A stretch of DNA of 39,685 nucleotides, taken from Leptospira_B sp964571605. Its GTDB lineage: Bacteria > Spirochaetota > Leptospiria > Leptospirales > Leptospiraceae. The notes under the pieces are model-generated. The model was not told the origin of the DNA, did not search any database, and worked only from the letters and a program-made list of their open reading frames with translations. Positions within the stretch are counted from its first letter, which is position 1; each line of letters opens with the position of its first letter. This document shows, piece after piece, positions 1-7,142 of the stretch. The stretch covers positions 1 through 39,685 of the forward strand of contig CAZNCS010000012.1 of assembly GCA_964571605.1 (NCBI GenBank), written 5' to 3'. The position numbers and the translations under genes are program-made.

Positions 1-261
1 GATTGGTTTTACAAAGGTATCCTACCCTTCTATTCTTCCATGAAAGAGCTCCAGAGAGTGGAAAGAGATCCCTTCTTACTTCATGTTTTGGACCTAATCC
101 GTTCCGGAAAACTTGTCCTAAAACGCCTACCGGAGGAATTTGGTAAAAGGGAAGAATACCAGCTGGTGTCCACTGTGGAAGGAAACACTCCTCAACTCAG
201 AGACACTGTTTTTAGCTGGGAACAAGTAAAAGAAGAAAGCGAAGACTTTCTTTTCCGATAA
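1..261 (+). CDS. 3' end of an unrecognised protein (5'-truncated by window edge)
   Basis: The reading frame is open from the first base of the window, so the Met codon at 40 is probably internal and the gene begins upstream of the window. The visible 86 residues are soluble and charged, with an aromatic patch at the start (DWFYKGILPFYSS) and an acidic tail ending SEDFLFR. No domain is recognisable. It ends 125 bases before the preferred start of prfB and on the same strand, so the two could be co-transcribed. Function unknown; the call rests on the long open frame and on codon use like its neighbours. Confidence 0.6.
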   Translation, partial: DWFYKGILPFYSSMKELQRVERDPFLLHVLDLIRSGKLVLKRLPEEFGKREEYQLVSTVEGNTPQLRDTVFSWEQVKEESEDFLFR

Positions 262-385
262 CCTTCACAATTTTTCCCGCTTGAAAGACGGACTTTAGGA
301 AGATCTCCAATAAATCTTCCGAGTGTTATTATACATCCGTCTCGAATTTAGAAAAAAGGAATTCGATAGAATTTATCCAAGTCTT

Positions 386-1489
386 ATGGAAGTCAAAAAC
401 GCAAAGGAACTGAAGCGCCTATCCAAAGAACTTCAAGAAAGTTTTCTAAATCGTTGGAAACTTCTAAACCTGGATAAAGACCAGGACCAACTCAAATCGT
501 TCAACGATAGAATCGCAGAGCCTAATTTCTGGGATAACCCGGATCATGCAAAATCCATCAGCCAGAAAAAAACGGAAATTGAAAGAAAGCTCGATCCATG
601 GATTACAATTCGTAGAGATATTTTGGATTTTCCCGACCTCGTCGAAATCACTTTCGAAGAAAAGGGAGAAGATGGTGTGGACGAACTCGGTTCCGAATAC
701 CTTCGCCTTAAAACAGAATTCGAAAGATTGGAACTTTTAGGTGCCTTAAACGAACCGGAAGATATGAAACCTGCATTCTTAAATATTCACCCCGGAGCAG
801 GCGGAACGGAAAGCCAAGATTGGGCCGAAATGCTTTTCAGAATGTACATGAAATATTTCGATAAAAAAGGTTACCAATACAGCGTAGTAGATTTCCAAGA
901 AGGGGAAGGCGCCGGAATCAAAAACGCAACCATACACGTGATAGGCGATTTTGCCTACGGTTTTCTCAAATGTGAAAACGGAGTACATAGACTAGTCCGC
1001 ATTTCTCCTTTTGACGCGAACAAACGCAGACATACTTCCTTTGTTTCCGTTCATGTGAGCCCGGAACTTGACGATGATATCGATATCAAAATAGAAGATA
1101 AAGATATACGCGTGGATGTATATCGTTCTTCCGGAGCGGGAGGACAACACGTTAATACCACCGACTCCGCAGTACGTATCACTCATATTCCCAGTGGAAT
1201 CGTAGTCGCCTGTCAAAACGAAAGATCTCAAATCAAAAACAGAGACACCGCGTTTAAAATGTTAAAGGCACGTTTGTACGAGCAGGAACGTGTGAGACTC
1301 AAAGACGATTTGGAAAAAAAATCGGGAGAAAAAAAGGACATCGCTTGGGGAAACCAAATTCGTTCCTATGTTTTCCATCCTTATAATATGGTCAAAGATC
1401 ATAGAACGGATTACGAAACCGGAAACGTACAAGCAGTTATGGACGGGGATATCGAACCGTTCATCATGGCCTTCTTAAAAACTTTATAA
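386..1489 (+). CDS. prfB: Peptide chain release factor 2
   Basis: This is release factor 2, which recognises UGA and UAA stop codons on the ribosome and triggers peptidyl-tRNA hydrolysis in the cytoplasm. The 367-residue product has the RF2 codon-recognition tripeptide SPF at 207-209 (context VRISPFDANKRRHTSF) and the catalytic GGQ at 252-254 (SGAGGQHVN), both at the usual places, and normal family length. I chose ATG 386 over the upstream GTG at 323, because MEVKNAKELKRL starts where RF2 family proteins start. The early region is one continuous frame. I see no CTTTGA-type shift site, so the autoregulatory programmed +1 frameshift known from many bacteria is absent here. Confidence 0.96.
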   Translation: MEVKNAKELKRLSKELQESFLNRWKLLNLDKDQDQLKSFNDRIAEPNFWDNPDHAKSISQKKTEIERKLDPWITIRRDILDFPDLVEITFEEKGEDGVDELGSEYLRLKTEFERLELLGALNEPEDMKPAFLNIHPGAGGTESQDWAEMLFRMYMKYFDKKGYQYSVVDFQEGEGAGIKNATIHVIGDFAYGFLKCENGVHRLVRISPFDANKRRHTSFVSVHVSPELDDDIDIKIEDKDIRVDVYRSSGAGGQHVNTTDSAVRITHIPSGIVVACQNERSQIKNRDTAFKMLKARLYEQERVRLKDDLEKKSGEKKDIAWGNQIRSYVFHPYNMVKDHRTDYETGNVQAVMDGDIEPFIMAFLKTL

Positions 1490-1520
1490 GATCTGGCCCA
1501 AGATATATTTTTTCTATCTG

Positions 1521-1562
1521 GGAACTCCTTACATTGCCGGATTTTTTTGTAGGAGTTCCAAC
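1521..1562. repeat. TGTAGGAGTTCCAAC-type palindromic repeat with inverted partner
   Basis: GGAACTCCTTACA at 1521-1533 faces TGTAGGAGTTCC at 1548-1559 across a 14-base loop ending in a T run. The right arm continues into AAC. The same core recurs at 5692-5706 and, diverged, at 1776-1793. It could also act as a terminator for prfB, but the T run sits in the loop rather than after the stem. Confidence 0.6.
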
Positions 1563-1775
1563 GGAAGGGTGCCCCCACCCTGCAATCGGGATTGGGGGGA
1601 GTGGCCCGTGGGAGAAAGGGTGATTTTGCTTTATCAGAAAATCCTACTTTCCGCAAGCTAAATTTTTCCTAAATCTTTCGTGTAGGAACTTGCAAGATAT
1701 TGACTGTAAAGAAAATGAATTCTCATTTTTCGAATTCGACGAGAATATTGACATCGCATATCCGCTGATTATTTT

Positions 1776-1793
1776 TTGTTGGCGTTCCAACAA
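1776..1793. repeat. Perfect hairpin TTGTTGG-CGTT-CCAACAA
   Basis: A 7-base perfect inverted repeat with a 4-base loop lies just beyond the stop codon of the minus-strand DoxX-like gene. On the minus strand it is followed by A rather than T bases, so it is not a classic terminator for that gene. The GTTCCAAC half matches the other intergenic repeats in the window. Confidence 0.55.
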
Positions 1794-1798
1794 GCAAA

Positions 1799-2167
1799 TC
1801 AAACTGCGAATTTTGTCCCTGCCAGAGGATGTTCCAAATACAAAATCACCAACTGTAAGAAAAAGAAAGGGGCTTCTACCAGAACGCCTTTCCAATCATG
1901 AGCATTCACGTATTGAACGATCAAAAATAGAATTACCATAAGAATCAGATAATTTCCCCAAACATACGTCTTAGGATGAAGAAGTAAAAACGCACCGATA
2001 GATCCAACAGCTGCAAACAAAATGCGTCCGATCCTTCCGACACCCCAACTTTCGAAAAGTTGGACCATTTCCGGCTTGTCAGTCAGAATCGCCCAGCCGG
2101 CCTTAAGTCCCATATAGACCGCTATAACAATCAGAAGAGCATTCACTATTTTGAATACGATTTGCAT
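1799..2167 (-). CDS. DoxX-like small integral membrane protein
   Basis: The 122-residue product is a four-helix membrane protein beginning MQIVFKIVNALLIVIAVYMG. It carries a KAGWAILTDKPEMVQLFESWG stretch after the first helix, as in DoxX-like proteins, whose biochemical role is poorly defined. I chose ATG 2167 because the longer frame adds 30 poorly hydrophobic residues read from intergenic sequence. It lies 98 bases downstream of the TetR gene on the same strand and may be the last member of the exporter operon. Family assignment is by topology and general resemblance, so DUF-type alternatives remain possible. Confidence 0.6.
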   Translation of the reverse strand: MQIVFKIVNALLIVIAVYMGLKAGWAILTDKPEMVQLFESWGVGRIGRILFAAVGSIGAFLLLHPKTYVWGNYLILMVILFLIVQYVNAHDWKGVLVEAPFFFLQLVILYLEHPLAGTKFAV

Positions 2168-2265
2168 AGAATCACCCGAAAGCCTTGTAAATAATGTCTT
2201 TATCTCTAAAGCGAGATAGAGCCGGCAAATCTTAATTGCCATTCCGCATAGAGTCAATCAGGAAT

Positions 2266-2832
2266 CTATTTCTTCTTCTCTTGCACACCTTCCAAAAAAA
2301 TGGTCACTATCGCTTCAAAGGCCATTGTATTGGAATAAGGACTTTGAAACAAATAGCCTGGATTCAAAACTCCGTCCACAGCAGCGAGCAAGATATCAAT
2401 CGTCAATTCGGGAGTTACATCCTTTCGAATTTGACCTTTTGCCTGGCCTTCCCGTAAAAGATCCGCCAGACTTAAAAGTCTTTGTTTTCGAAATTCGCGC
2501 ATCGTTTCAAATAGATCCGGCCTTACCATTTCCACGTCTTTAGCGAATGTTTTGGACATTTTCGATCCCAGATCGGATATAAAAAATAAAATCTCTTTCA
2601 ATCGTTCAATCGGATCCCTGGTTTTGTCTTTTAATACTTCGTCGAATTTAGCCTGAACTTTTTTCCTCATCAGTTCAAAAACAGAATCAATTAATTTATC
2701 TTTTGTATCATAATATTTATATAATGTTCTTTTGCTAATTCCTACATGTTTTGCGATTTGGTCCGTATTCGTTTTGGCAAAACCGGAAGATAAAAAAAGC
2801 AAAAACGTACGTTCTAAAATTCTATCGATCAT
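2266..2832 (-). CDS. TetR-family transcriptional regulator at the end of an exporter operon
   Basis: The 188-residue product has an N-terminal TetR helix-turn-helix at about residues 5-50 (GFAKTNTDQIAKHVGISKRTLYKYYDTKDKLI) and a helical ligand-binding C-terminal half with no enzymatic motif. Its ATG overlaps the TGA of the ATPase gene (ATGA), so it is translationally coupled to the exporter. A regulator encoded inside the operon it follows usually acts as a substrate-responsive repressor. A natural target is the 8-base inverted repeat at 5611-5639 upstream of the adaptor gene. The ligand is unknown. Confidence 0.88.
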   Translation of the reverse strand: MIDRILERTFLLFLSSGFAKTNTDQIAKHVGISKRTLYKYYDTKDKLIDSVFELMRKKVQAKFDEVLKDKTRDPIERLKEILFFISDLGSKMSKTFAKDVEMVRPDLFETMREFRKQRLLSLADLLREGQAKGQIRKDVTPELTIDILLAAVDGVLNPGYLFQSPYSNTMAFEAIVTIFLEGVQEKKK

Positions 2833-3503
2833 CCTGAGGTTTTCCCGTTTGCAATTTGCCCATCTACCAATTTGATCTGGCGTTTGGCGGACTTGGCAAA
2901 ATCGGGATCATGGGTCACCATAATCACCGTAGTCCCCTCGGTTCGATTGATATCCCGGAAGATATCCATTACGATTTTCGCATTTGCAGAGTCCAAAGAT
3001 CCCGTAGGTTCGTCCGCGAACAAATATCTGGGATTCATTACTAAAGCTCTGGCGATAGAAACCCTTTGCATCTGCCCTCCGGAAAGTTGGGAAGGAATAT
3101 GATTTAATTTATCTCCCAGATCGAATCTTTCCAGAATCCGAATCGCATCCGCTTTTTTTTCTGCCAATTGGCCCGCCTTTAAAGCGGGCATCAAAACGTT
3201 TTCTAAAGCGGTAAACTCCGGAAGAAGATAATGAAATTGGAATACAAAACCCATATGTTTATTGCGAAACGAATGTAGCTCGGCCTGGGATAACAGGACC
3301 AAATCTTTTCCGTCGATTTTCACTTTACCTTGACTGGGATCGTCCAAACTACTGATCAAATACAGAAGAGTACTTTTCCCGGAGCCGGACTTACCCGTGA
3401 GAGAAACAAATTCACCCGCCTCGATCTCTAAACTCACACCCTTAATGATATCCGTAGGAGGTTTTCCGAAACTTTTTTTGACTTGTTCTAGTACGATACT
3501 CAT
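2829..3503 (-). CDS. ABC transporter ATP-binding protein, LolD/MacB/DevA type
   Basis: This cytoplasmic ATPase powers the FtsX-type permease encoded just upstream. The 224-residue protein shows Walker A GKSGSGKST (37-45), Q-loop Q89, signature LSGGQ (140-144), Walker B LFADE (161-165) and the switch histidine in VTHD. The FRNKHMGFVFQFHYLLPEFTALENV segment is typical of the LolD/MacB subclass. Two adjacent ATG codons exist. A strong AGGGGGG lies one base from the ATG at 3506 and four from the ATG at 3503, so I favour 3503. The start overlaps the permease stop and the end overlaps the TetR start, giving a tightly coupled operon. Confidence 0.93.
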   Translation of the reverse strand: MSIVLEQVKKSFGKPPTDIIKGVSLEIEAGEFVSLTGKSGSGKSTLLYLISSLDDPSQGKVKIDGKDLVLLSQAELHSFRNKHMGFVFQFHYLLPEFTALENVLMPALKAGQLAEKKADAIRILERFDLGDKLNHIPSQLSGGQMQRVSIARALVMNPRYLFADEPTGSLDSANAKIVMDIFRDINRTEGTTVIMVTHDPDFAKSAKRQIKLVDGQIANGKTSG

Positions 3504-4750
3504 CATTCCCCCCTGATAATTTCAATCGGAGACAATTTACTCGCCGATCTTGCCGGAAAAATACTCGCTATCAAAGTGGCAATAAACGCCAATAAAAACG
3601 CTTGGAAATAAATGGATGGCTCGAAAGAGACAGTCATCATTCCGGACTTTGTTTGCATCAATGGATTAGAAAAAGATACATGTTCCAGTCTCCTGCAAAT
3701 TAAATTGCCGAGGACCATGCCGATCATCCCTCCCGCTATTCCTAAAATCAATCCTTGGATGAGAAATATTTTCAGTATGTCTGCAGCTTCGAATCCAATA
3801 GATCTCAAAATCGCAATTTCCCTTCTCTTCTGACTGATCACAATATTTAGAATATTATAAATCCCGAATCCCGCCACGAGAAGAATGGTCCCGACCAAAG
3901 CGTATCGGATAGCATCCTGCATTTTGAACAAAGAAATGAATGTCGCATTCACATCTTCCCAACTTTGCACTTTAACATCTCCCACTTCGGCCCATTCTCT
4001 TGCTTTCGGAGTAGCCTGAGAAAGTTGTTTCAGCCGAACCGCTATATCACTGATTCGATTCGGAGTTTGATTTAGACTCTGAACGTCGGCCAAATTTGCA
4101 TAAGCTGCGGAATCATCCACAGCCTTATTCCCCATTTGAAAAGCTCCTACAACTTTGAACGGAACCGGATCTGCTTTGCCGGTAGAAACGTAAATTGTAT
4201 CGTAAATTCTAGCACCCAGAAGAAGTCTTAAACCTTCGCCCAGAATAAGTTTATTTCCGCTTTCTTTAATATCTGAAAAATTTCCAGAGATCATATTCTC
4301 TTCGATTCGGGCGACTTTGGACTGGAATTCAGGCTTTACTCCTAGAATTTTTCCGGCTTCTGCGATTTTCCCTTTTCTATAAATTACTTTTACTTGAAGT
4401 TGTGGAGAACTTGCTTCGACCTCCGAGTCTGAACCTACACGTTTCAACCAACCCGCCTGATTTTCCACCTGCGCACTATCTCTACGACCGGAAGGCGGAA
4501 CCGACCAAAAAGGAATTTCTTTTTTATTGAAAAGTATATTATCTAAATCTTTTTCTCCGATAATTTTCACCTGGGCCGAAATCCGAATATGAGCGTCGTT
4601 ATTTACGAGTTGGTCCACTAGATACTCTCGTAGTCCCAGCATAATTCCGGAAATTACTATGTAAGCGGTCGCTCCGAGTACGATTCCGAGTAGAGTCAGA
4701 ATCGTTTGTTTTTTACGAGCGGACATTTGTCTAAGAGCGATGAACAACAT
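3503..4750 (-). CDS. ABC transporter permease, FtsX/MacB_PCD family
   Basis: The 415-residue permease has the MacB/LolC/LolE layout. There is one N-terminal helix (about 15-40, TILTLLGIVLGATAYIVISG), a large periplasmic domain (about 50-270), then three helices (about 280-310, 325-355, 380-405). The conserved SQKRREIAILRSIGFE coupling segment precedes helix 3, and the protein ends in an EIIRGE tail. This class uses ATP hydrolysis to drive mechanical export across the envelope rather than classical import. Its ATG directly follows the TAA of the adaptor gene. With a separate ATPase and a membrane-fusion adaptor, the set resembles DevBCA or split MacAB exporters. No dedicated TolC-like gene is present nearby. 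Confidence 0.9.
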   Translation of the reverse strand: MLFIALRQMSARKKQTILTLLGIVLGATAYIVISGIMLGLREYLVDQLVNNDAHIRISAQVKIIGEKDLDNILFNKKEIPFWSVPPSGRRDSAQVENQAGWLKRVGSDSEVEASSPQLQVKVIYRKGKIAEAGKILGVKPEFQSKVARIEENMISGNFSDIKESGNKLILGEGLRLLLGARIYDTIYVSTGKADPVPFKVVGAFQMGNKAVDDSAAYANLADVQSLNQTPNRISDIAVRLKQLSQATPKAREWAEVGDVKVQSWEDVNATFISLFKMQDAIRYALVGTILLVAGFGIYNILNIVISQKRREIAILRSIGFEAADILKIFLIQGLILGIAGGMIGMVLGNLICRRLEHVSFSNPLMQTKSGMMTVSFEPSIYFQAFLLAFIATLIASIFPARSASKLSPIEIIRGE

Positions 4751-5569
4751 TTATTTGTCCCCCGCAAGAATCACTTTATCCCCTAATTTAACCGCGCCGG
4801 AAACCATTTCGGCGTATTCTCCGTTTGTTAAACCGGTTTGCACTTCTAATGTATGAATTTTACCGTTTTCTAATATTCTTACTTTTCCGGAGTCGATCCC
4901 TCTGACAGGAATTAATGTGACATTCTCTTTGCTCGAAGTCTCTATAGCGATATCCGCCGTCATCCCGGGCAAAATTTCCGAAGGAATATTTTCGGGGATG
5001 ATATGGACCTCAAATTGTCCGTCCGCCGGATATACCGATTTTACGGTTCCGTGAAATGTTTTTTCTCCCAAGGCTTCGAATCGAATTCGAACGGACTGGC
5101 CTCTTTTGACTTTCACAGCACCTTTTTCTTCCAAAAAAACGGCCAAATATCTTTTTGTCAGATCCATAACCGTTACAACGGGAGTTTGGGGGACGACAGT
5201 CTCCTTAGATTCGTAAGACACGTTAGTCACCACTCCTTCCAAGGGAGAACGCATCGTCCCGAAACTATCGAATTCCACAAGAGGAGATCCTATATGTACG
5301 GTATCCCCTTCTTCCACGAAGATGTTTCGAAGTGCGGAAGGAATGGCGACCCGCAGATGATATACGCTCGAAGAATTTACCGTAGCAAGACCGTAAACGG
5401 ATTCAACGATTGAGCCTTGGATGATTTCCGAAGTATCGACTCCGGATTTACGACCTTTCCAAAACAGAAAGATAAGAATCAAAAGGAGCGGAGCTAAAAT
5501 GACTAATATAAATTTGGGCCGGTCTTTGAATGTCTGGGTGGCGTTCGATATCCAAGCTGGTAGTTTCAT
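4751..5569 (-). CDS. Periplasmic adaptor (membrane-fusion) protein, HlyD/MacA-like
   Basis: The 272-residue protein has a single N-terminal membrane helix (FILVILAPLLLILIFLFW) followed by a short barrel-sandwich/lipoyl half-motif pair (NIFVEEGDTVHIGSPLVEFD and SPLEGVVTNVSY). A beta-barrel segment with the typical LPGMTADIAIET sequence comes next. It would bridge the inner-membrane permease to an outer-membrane channel. It is short for the family because the alpha-helical hairpin is almost absent. I chose ATG 5569, which has GAGGG seven bases upstream, over the TTG at 5596. It is the first gene of the minus-strand exporter operon. Confidence 0.87.
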   Translation of the reverse strand: MKLPAWISNATQTFKDRPKFILVILAPLLLILIFLFWKGRKSGVDTSEIIQGSIVESVYGLATVNSSSVYHLRVAIPSALRNIFVEEGDTVHIGSPLVEFDSFGTMRSPLEGVVTNVSYESKETVVPQTPVVTVMDLTKRYLAVFLEEKGAVKVKRGQSVRIRFEALGEKTFHGTVKSVYPADGQFEVHIIPENIPSEILPGMTADIAIETSSKENVTLIPVRGIDSGKVRILENGKIHTLEVQTGLTNGEYAEMVSGAVKLGDKVILAGDK

Positions 5570-5610
5570 AAAACCCTCTATTACCAGTTGGACCAAAACT
5601 ATGAAATTAA

Positions 5611-5639
5611 GTAAACTATTTTATTGCATTTTAGTTTAC
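5611..5639. promoter_or_regulatory. Inverted repeat upstream of exporter operon, candidate TetR operator
   Basis: GTAAACTA (5611-5618) and TAGTTTAC (5632-5639) are perfect 8-base inverted arms separated by 13 bases. They lie about 42-70 bases upstream of the adaptor start, in the promoter zone of the operon that ends in a TetR gene. Assigning that TetR as the binder is inference. Confidence 0.45.
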
Positions 5640-5691
5640 ACAATATACAGCCATTTTGGCATATTCCTAAAACCCAAACTATCTCCGCTTC

Positions 5692-5706
5692 TGTAGGAAT
5701 TCCAAC
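5692..5706. repeat. TGTAGGAATTCCAAC palindromic repeat
   Basis: This near-palindrome is centred on GGAATTCC, with flanking GTA and AAC. It lies 9 bases beyond the stop codon of the HxlR gene and matches the repeat at 1548-1562 at 14 of 15 positions. It is probably a member of a dispersed intergenic family rather than a gene-specific operator. Confidence 0.55.
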
Positions 5707-5715
5707 GCAGGGGTT

Positions 5716-6108
5716 TTATTTCTTCTTATCATACTTTTCTCGAGCCTTATTTACATCCGACCAATTTGCTCCAACCCAATTGATCAGAGATTGCATATGT
5801 ACAAGCAGACTATGTCCGAGATACGTTAGTTCGTATTCGACTCGAGGAGGAATCTCCGGAAATATATGCCGGGTCAACATCCCGTCTCTTTCCAAATTAC
5901 GAAGAGTAGTAGTCAGCATCCTCTGAGAAATACCCGGAATATGATTCATCAACTCGGAAAAGCGCGCCCTCTTTTTAAAAGTTTTGGCAAGCGTTACAAT
6001 CAGCAAAATGCTCCACTTATCTCCGATCCGAGTTAATAACTCTCTTACCGCATGCCCGTCGTGTTTCGTACATAAAGATTCAGGGCTCTCTTCTTTCATT
6101 CTGGCCAT
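5716..6108 (-). CDS. HxlR-family winged-helix transcriptional regulator
   Basis: The 130-residue protein matches the HxlR family. It has the hallmark CTKHDGHAVRELLTRIGDKWSILLIVTL start, FSELMNHIPGISQRMLTTTLRNLERDGMLTRHIFPEIPPRVEYELT through the winged helix, and normal length. HxlR proteins often sense electrophiles or redox changes through a conserved N-terminal cysteine, here Cys13. ATG 6108 has GAGG six bases upstream. The gene is transcribed away from the DoxX-like gene at 6228, and the 119-base shared promoter contains GTTAC-type inverted repeats. Autoregulation plus control of the neighbour is the usual arrangement. Confidence 0.93.
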   Translation of the reverse strand: MARMKEESPESLCTKHDGHAVRELLTRIGDKWSILLIVTLAKTFKKRARFSELMNHIPGISQRMLTTTLRNLERDGMLTRHIFPEIPPRVEYELTYLGHSLLVHMQSLINWVGANWSDVNKAREKYDKKK

Positions 6109-6181
6109 AGGTTACCTCAAAGTAAGTAACTAACATAAATGTGAGCTTACAATATACAACTTAAAAATGATTTACTACTAA

Positions 6182-6196
6182 GTTACTATTAGTAAC
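6182..6196. promoter_or_regulatory. Palindrome GTTACTATTAGTAAC, candidate HxlR operator
   Basis: A perfect 7-1-7 palindrome lies in the divergent HxlR/DoxX promoter, 31 bases before the DoxX start. A second looser pair, GTTAC and GTAAC, occurs at 6111-6130 next to the HxlR start, so each gene has a GTTAC element. The two-site arrangement suits an HxlR dimer controlling both directions. Binding is inferred. Confidence 0.6.
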
Positions 6197-6227
6197 TAGG
6201 TAATGAATTGTTACAAAAGGATTTTTT

Positions 6228-6596
6228 ATGAAAAAAGAAAAAATATACCGAATTCTATATTGGGTTTTTACCGTAGTATTGGTCGTTCCAATGTTATTCA
6301 GCGCTTATATGTATTTAACAAAAGCGCCTCAAGTTTTAGAAGGTTTAGGCCGCTTGGGTTATCCAGTATACCTTATCTACATTTTAGGAACGGCAAAATT
6401 ACTGGGAGGAATTACATTACTAGTTCCCAAATTCAATAAAATTAAAGAATGGGCTTATGCCGGTTTTACTTTTAACTTTATCGGAGCCGGTCTCTCTCAT
6501 ATTTTAACGGGAGATCCTAATTTCCAAGGACCAATCCTTTTTCTAATCATTAACTTCGTATCTTATTTCTTATGGAAAAAGACAACACCCCAATAA
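6228..6596 (+). CDS. DoxX-like family membrane protein
   Basis: The 122-residue protein has four transmembrane helices and the DoxX signature region (PQVLEGLGRLGYPVYLIYILGTAKLLGGITLLVP). Members are small inner-membrane proteins, some implicated in redox or thiol homeostasis; the biochemical activity is unclear. It is divergent from an HxlR regulator, a common pairing, and the shared palindrome suggests direct control. The ATG at 6228 is preceded by an AAAGGA-type ribosome-binding site. The alternative frame at 6203 lacks family features. Confidence 0.88.
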   Translation: MKKEKIYRILYWVFTVVLVVPMLFSAYMYLTKAPQVLEGLGRLGYPVYLIYILGTAKLLGGITLLVPKFNKIKEWAYAGFTFNFIGAGLSHILTGDPNFQGPILFLIINFVSYFLWKKTTPQ

Positions 6597-6631
6597 TCGT
6601 TAAAACTTTCTTTACAATCCTGTTTCCGGAT

Positions 6632-6720
6632 TTTATAAGAGTTTGTCCCCAAGGATCCAAGCTCTTGAAGCCTGAAACCTTATTCTCTGTGAAAACTTAA
6701 GTTTTGGGACAGACTATAAA
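6632..6720. repeat. Inverted-repeat element (GTTTGTCCC...GGGACAGAC)
   Basis: Arms TTTATAAGAGTTTGTCCCCAA-like (6632-6652) and GTTTTGGGACAGACTATAAA (6701-6720) are roughly complementary over about 18 positions with a 48-base interior. The element fills most of the gap between the DoxX-like gene and the lipoprotein. It looks like a short non-coding mobile or structural repeat, and it could fold at the RNA level. Confidence 0.45.
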
Positions 6721-6743
6721 TTGATTCGGAACCGGATTGTAAT

Positions 6744-7130
6744 TTGCGATCTTATACTTTTAAAATCCTAGCTGCTCTCTCTATTATCCTACTATTTATT
6801 TCGATTTTATCCTGCATTTCGGAAATCATCGTCGAGTCCGTCCCGGCAGAATTTCCGTATAATTGTATCGGTGAAAACCCGAGTAATTCGCATATCGCAG
6901 AATTAGGCAGGAGAGCCGCTCTTCGAAAAGATCCCAAAATGTCCGGTTGGACAAAAGGTTTTTGCAATTTGAATAAAACCCAAGAAGAATGGATCGTAAC
7001 ATTTTTCCGAAAAGACGAGATCCCCGACGATGTGCATGAAGTGCACGGTGGAGAAATGATCGAAGTTAGAATTTCCGCAAATGAGCTTAGAATCAAAAGT
7101 ATAAGTTCTAATATTCGGTATGAAAGATAA
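6744..7130 (+). CDS. Putative small lipoprotein, function unknown
   Basis: The 128-residue product begins with a basic n-region, a hydrophobic stretch (FKILAALSIILLFISILSC) and a relaxed lipobox ending at Cys24, so it is probably a lipidated envelope protein. The mature part is about 105 residues with two further cysteines (CIGENP, GFCNLNK) that could form a disulfide. The only usable start is TTG at 6744, because the frame is closed by TAA at 6717 and no ATG precedes the signal peptide. It lies 12 bases upstream of the M28 peptidase and is likely co-transcribed with it. No family recognised. Confidence 0.7.
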   Translation: MRSYTFKILAALSIILLFISILSCISEIIVESVPAEFPYNCIGENPSNSHIAELGRRAALRKDPKMSGWTKGFCNLNKTQEEWIVTFFRKDEIPDDVHEVHGGEMIEVRISANELRIKSISSNIRYER

Positions 7131-7142
7131 GGAAATTCAAAA

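Larger units (their letters stand above)
1490..1798. other. Intergenic stretch between prfB and a convergent gene, with repeats
   Basis: This 309-base gap holds no convincing gene; the short ORFs across it lack family features. It contains the paired GGAACTCC/GGAGTTCC arms, a locally GC-rich block at about 1565-1620 with GGGTG and CACCC arms around four C bases, and a second hairpin at 1776-1793. These look like dispersed intergenic repeats rather than protein-coding sequence. Confidence 0.6.

Noticed and set aside
323..385. GTG start giving prfB 21 extra residues
   Set aside because: The extension has no family resemblance, and ATG 386 begins where RF2 proteins normally begin.
1560..1625. 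GC-rich block as a tRNA or other structured RNA gene
   Set aside because: No cloverleaf, anticodon arm or T-loop could be drawn; only short hairpins are visible.
5003..5413. 136-residue plus-strand ORF
   Set aside because: It is the reverse of the adaptor gene, with no signal or family features.
6752..7096. 114-residue minus-strand ORF
   Set aside because: It is antisense to the lipoprotein gene and has no ribosome-binding site or family.
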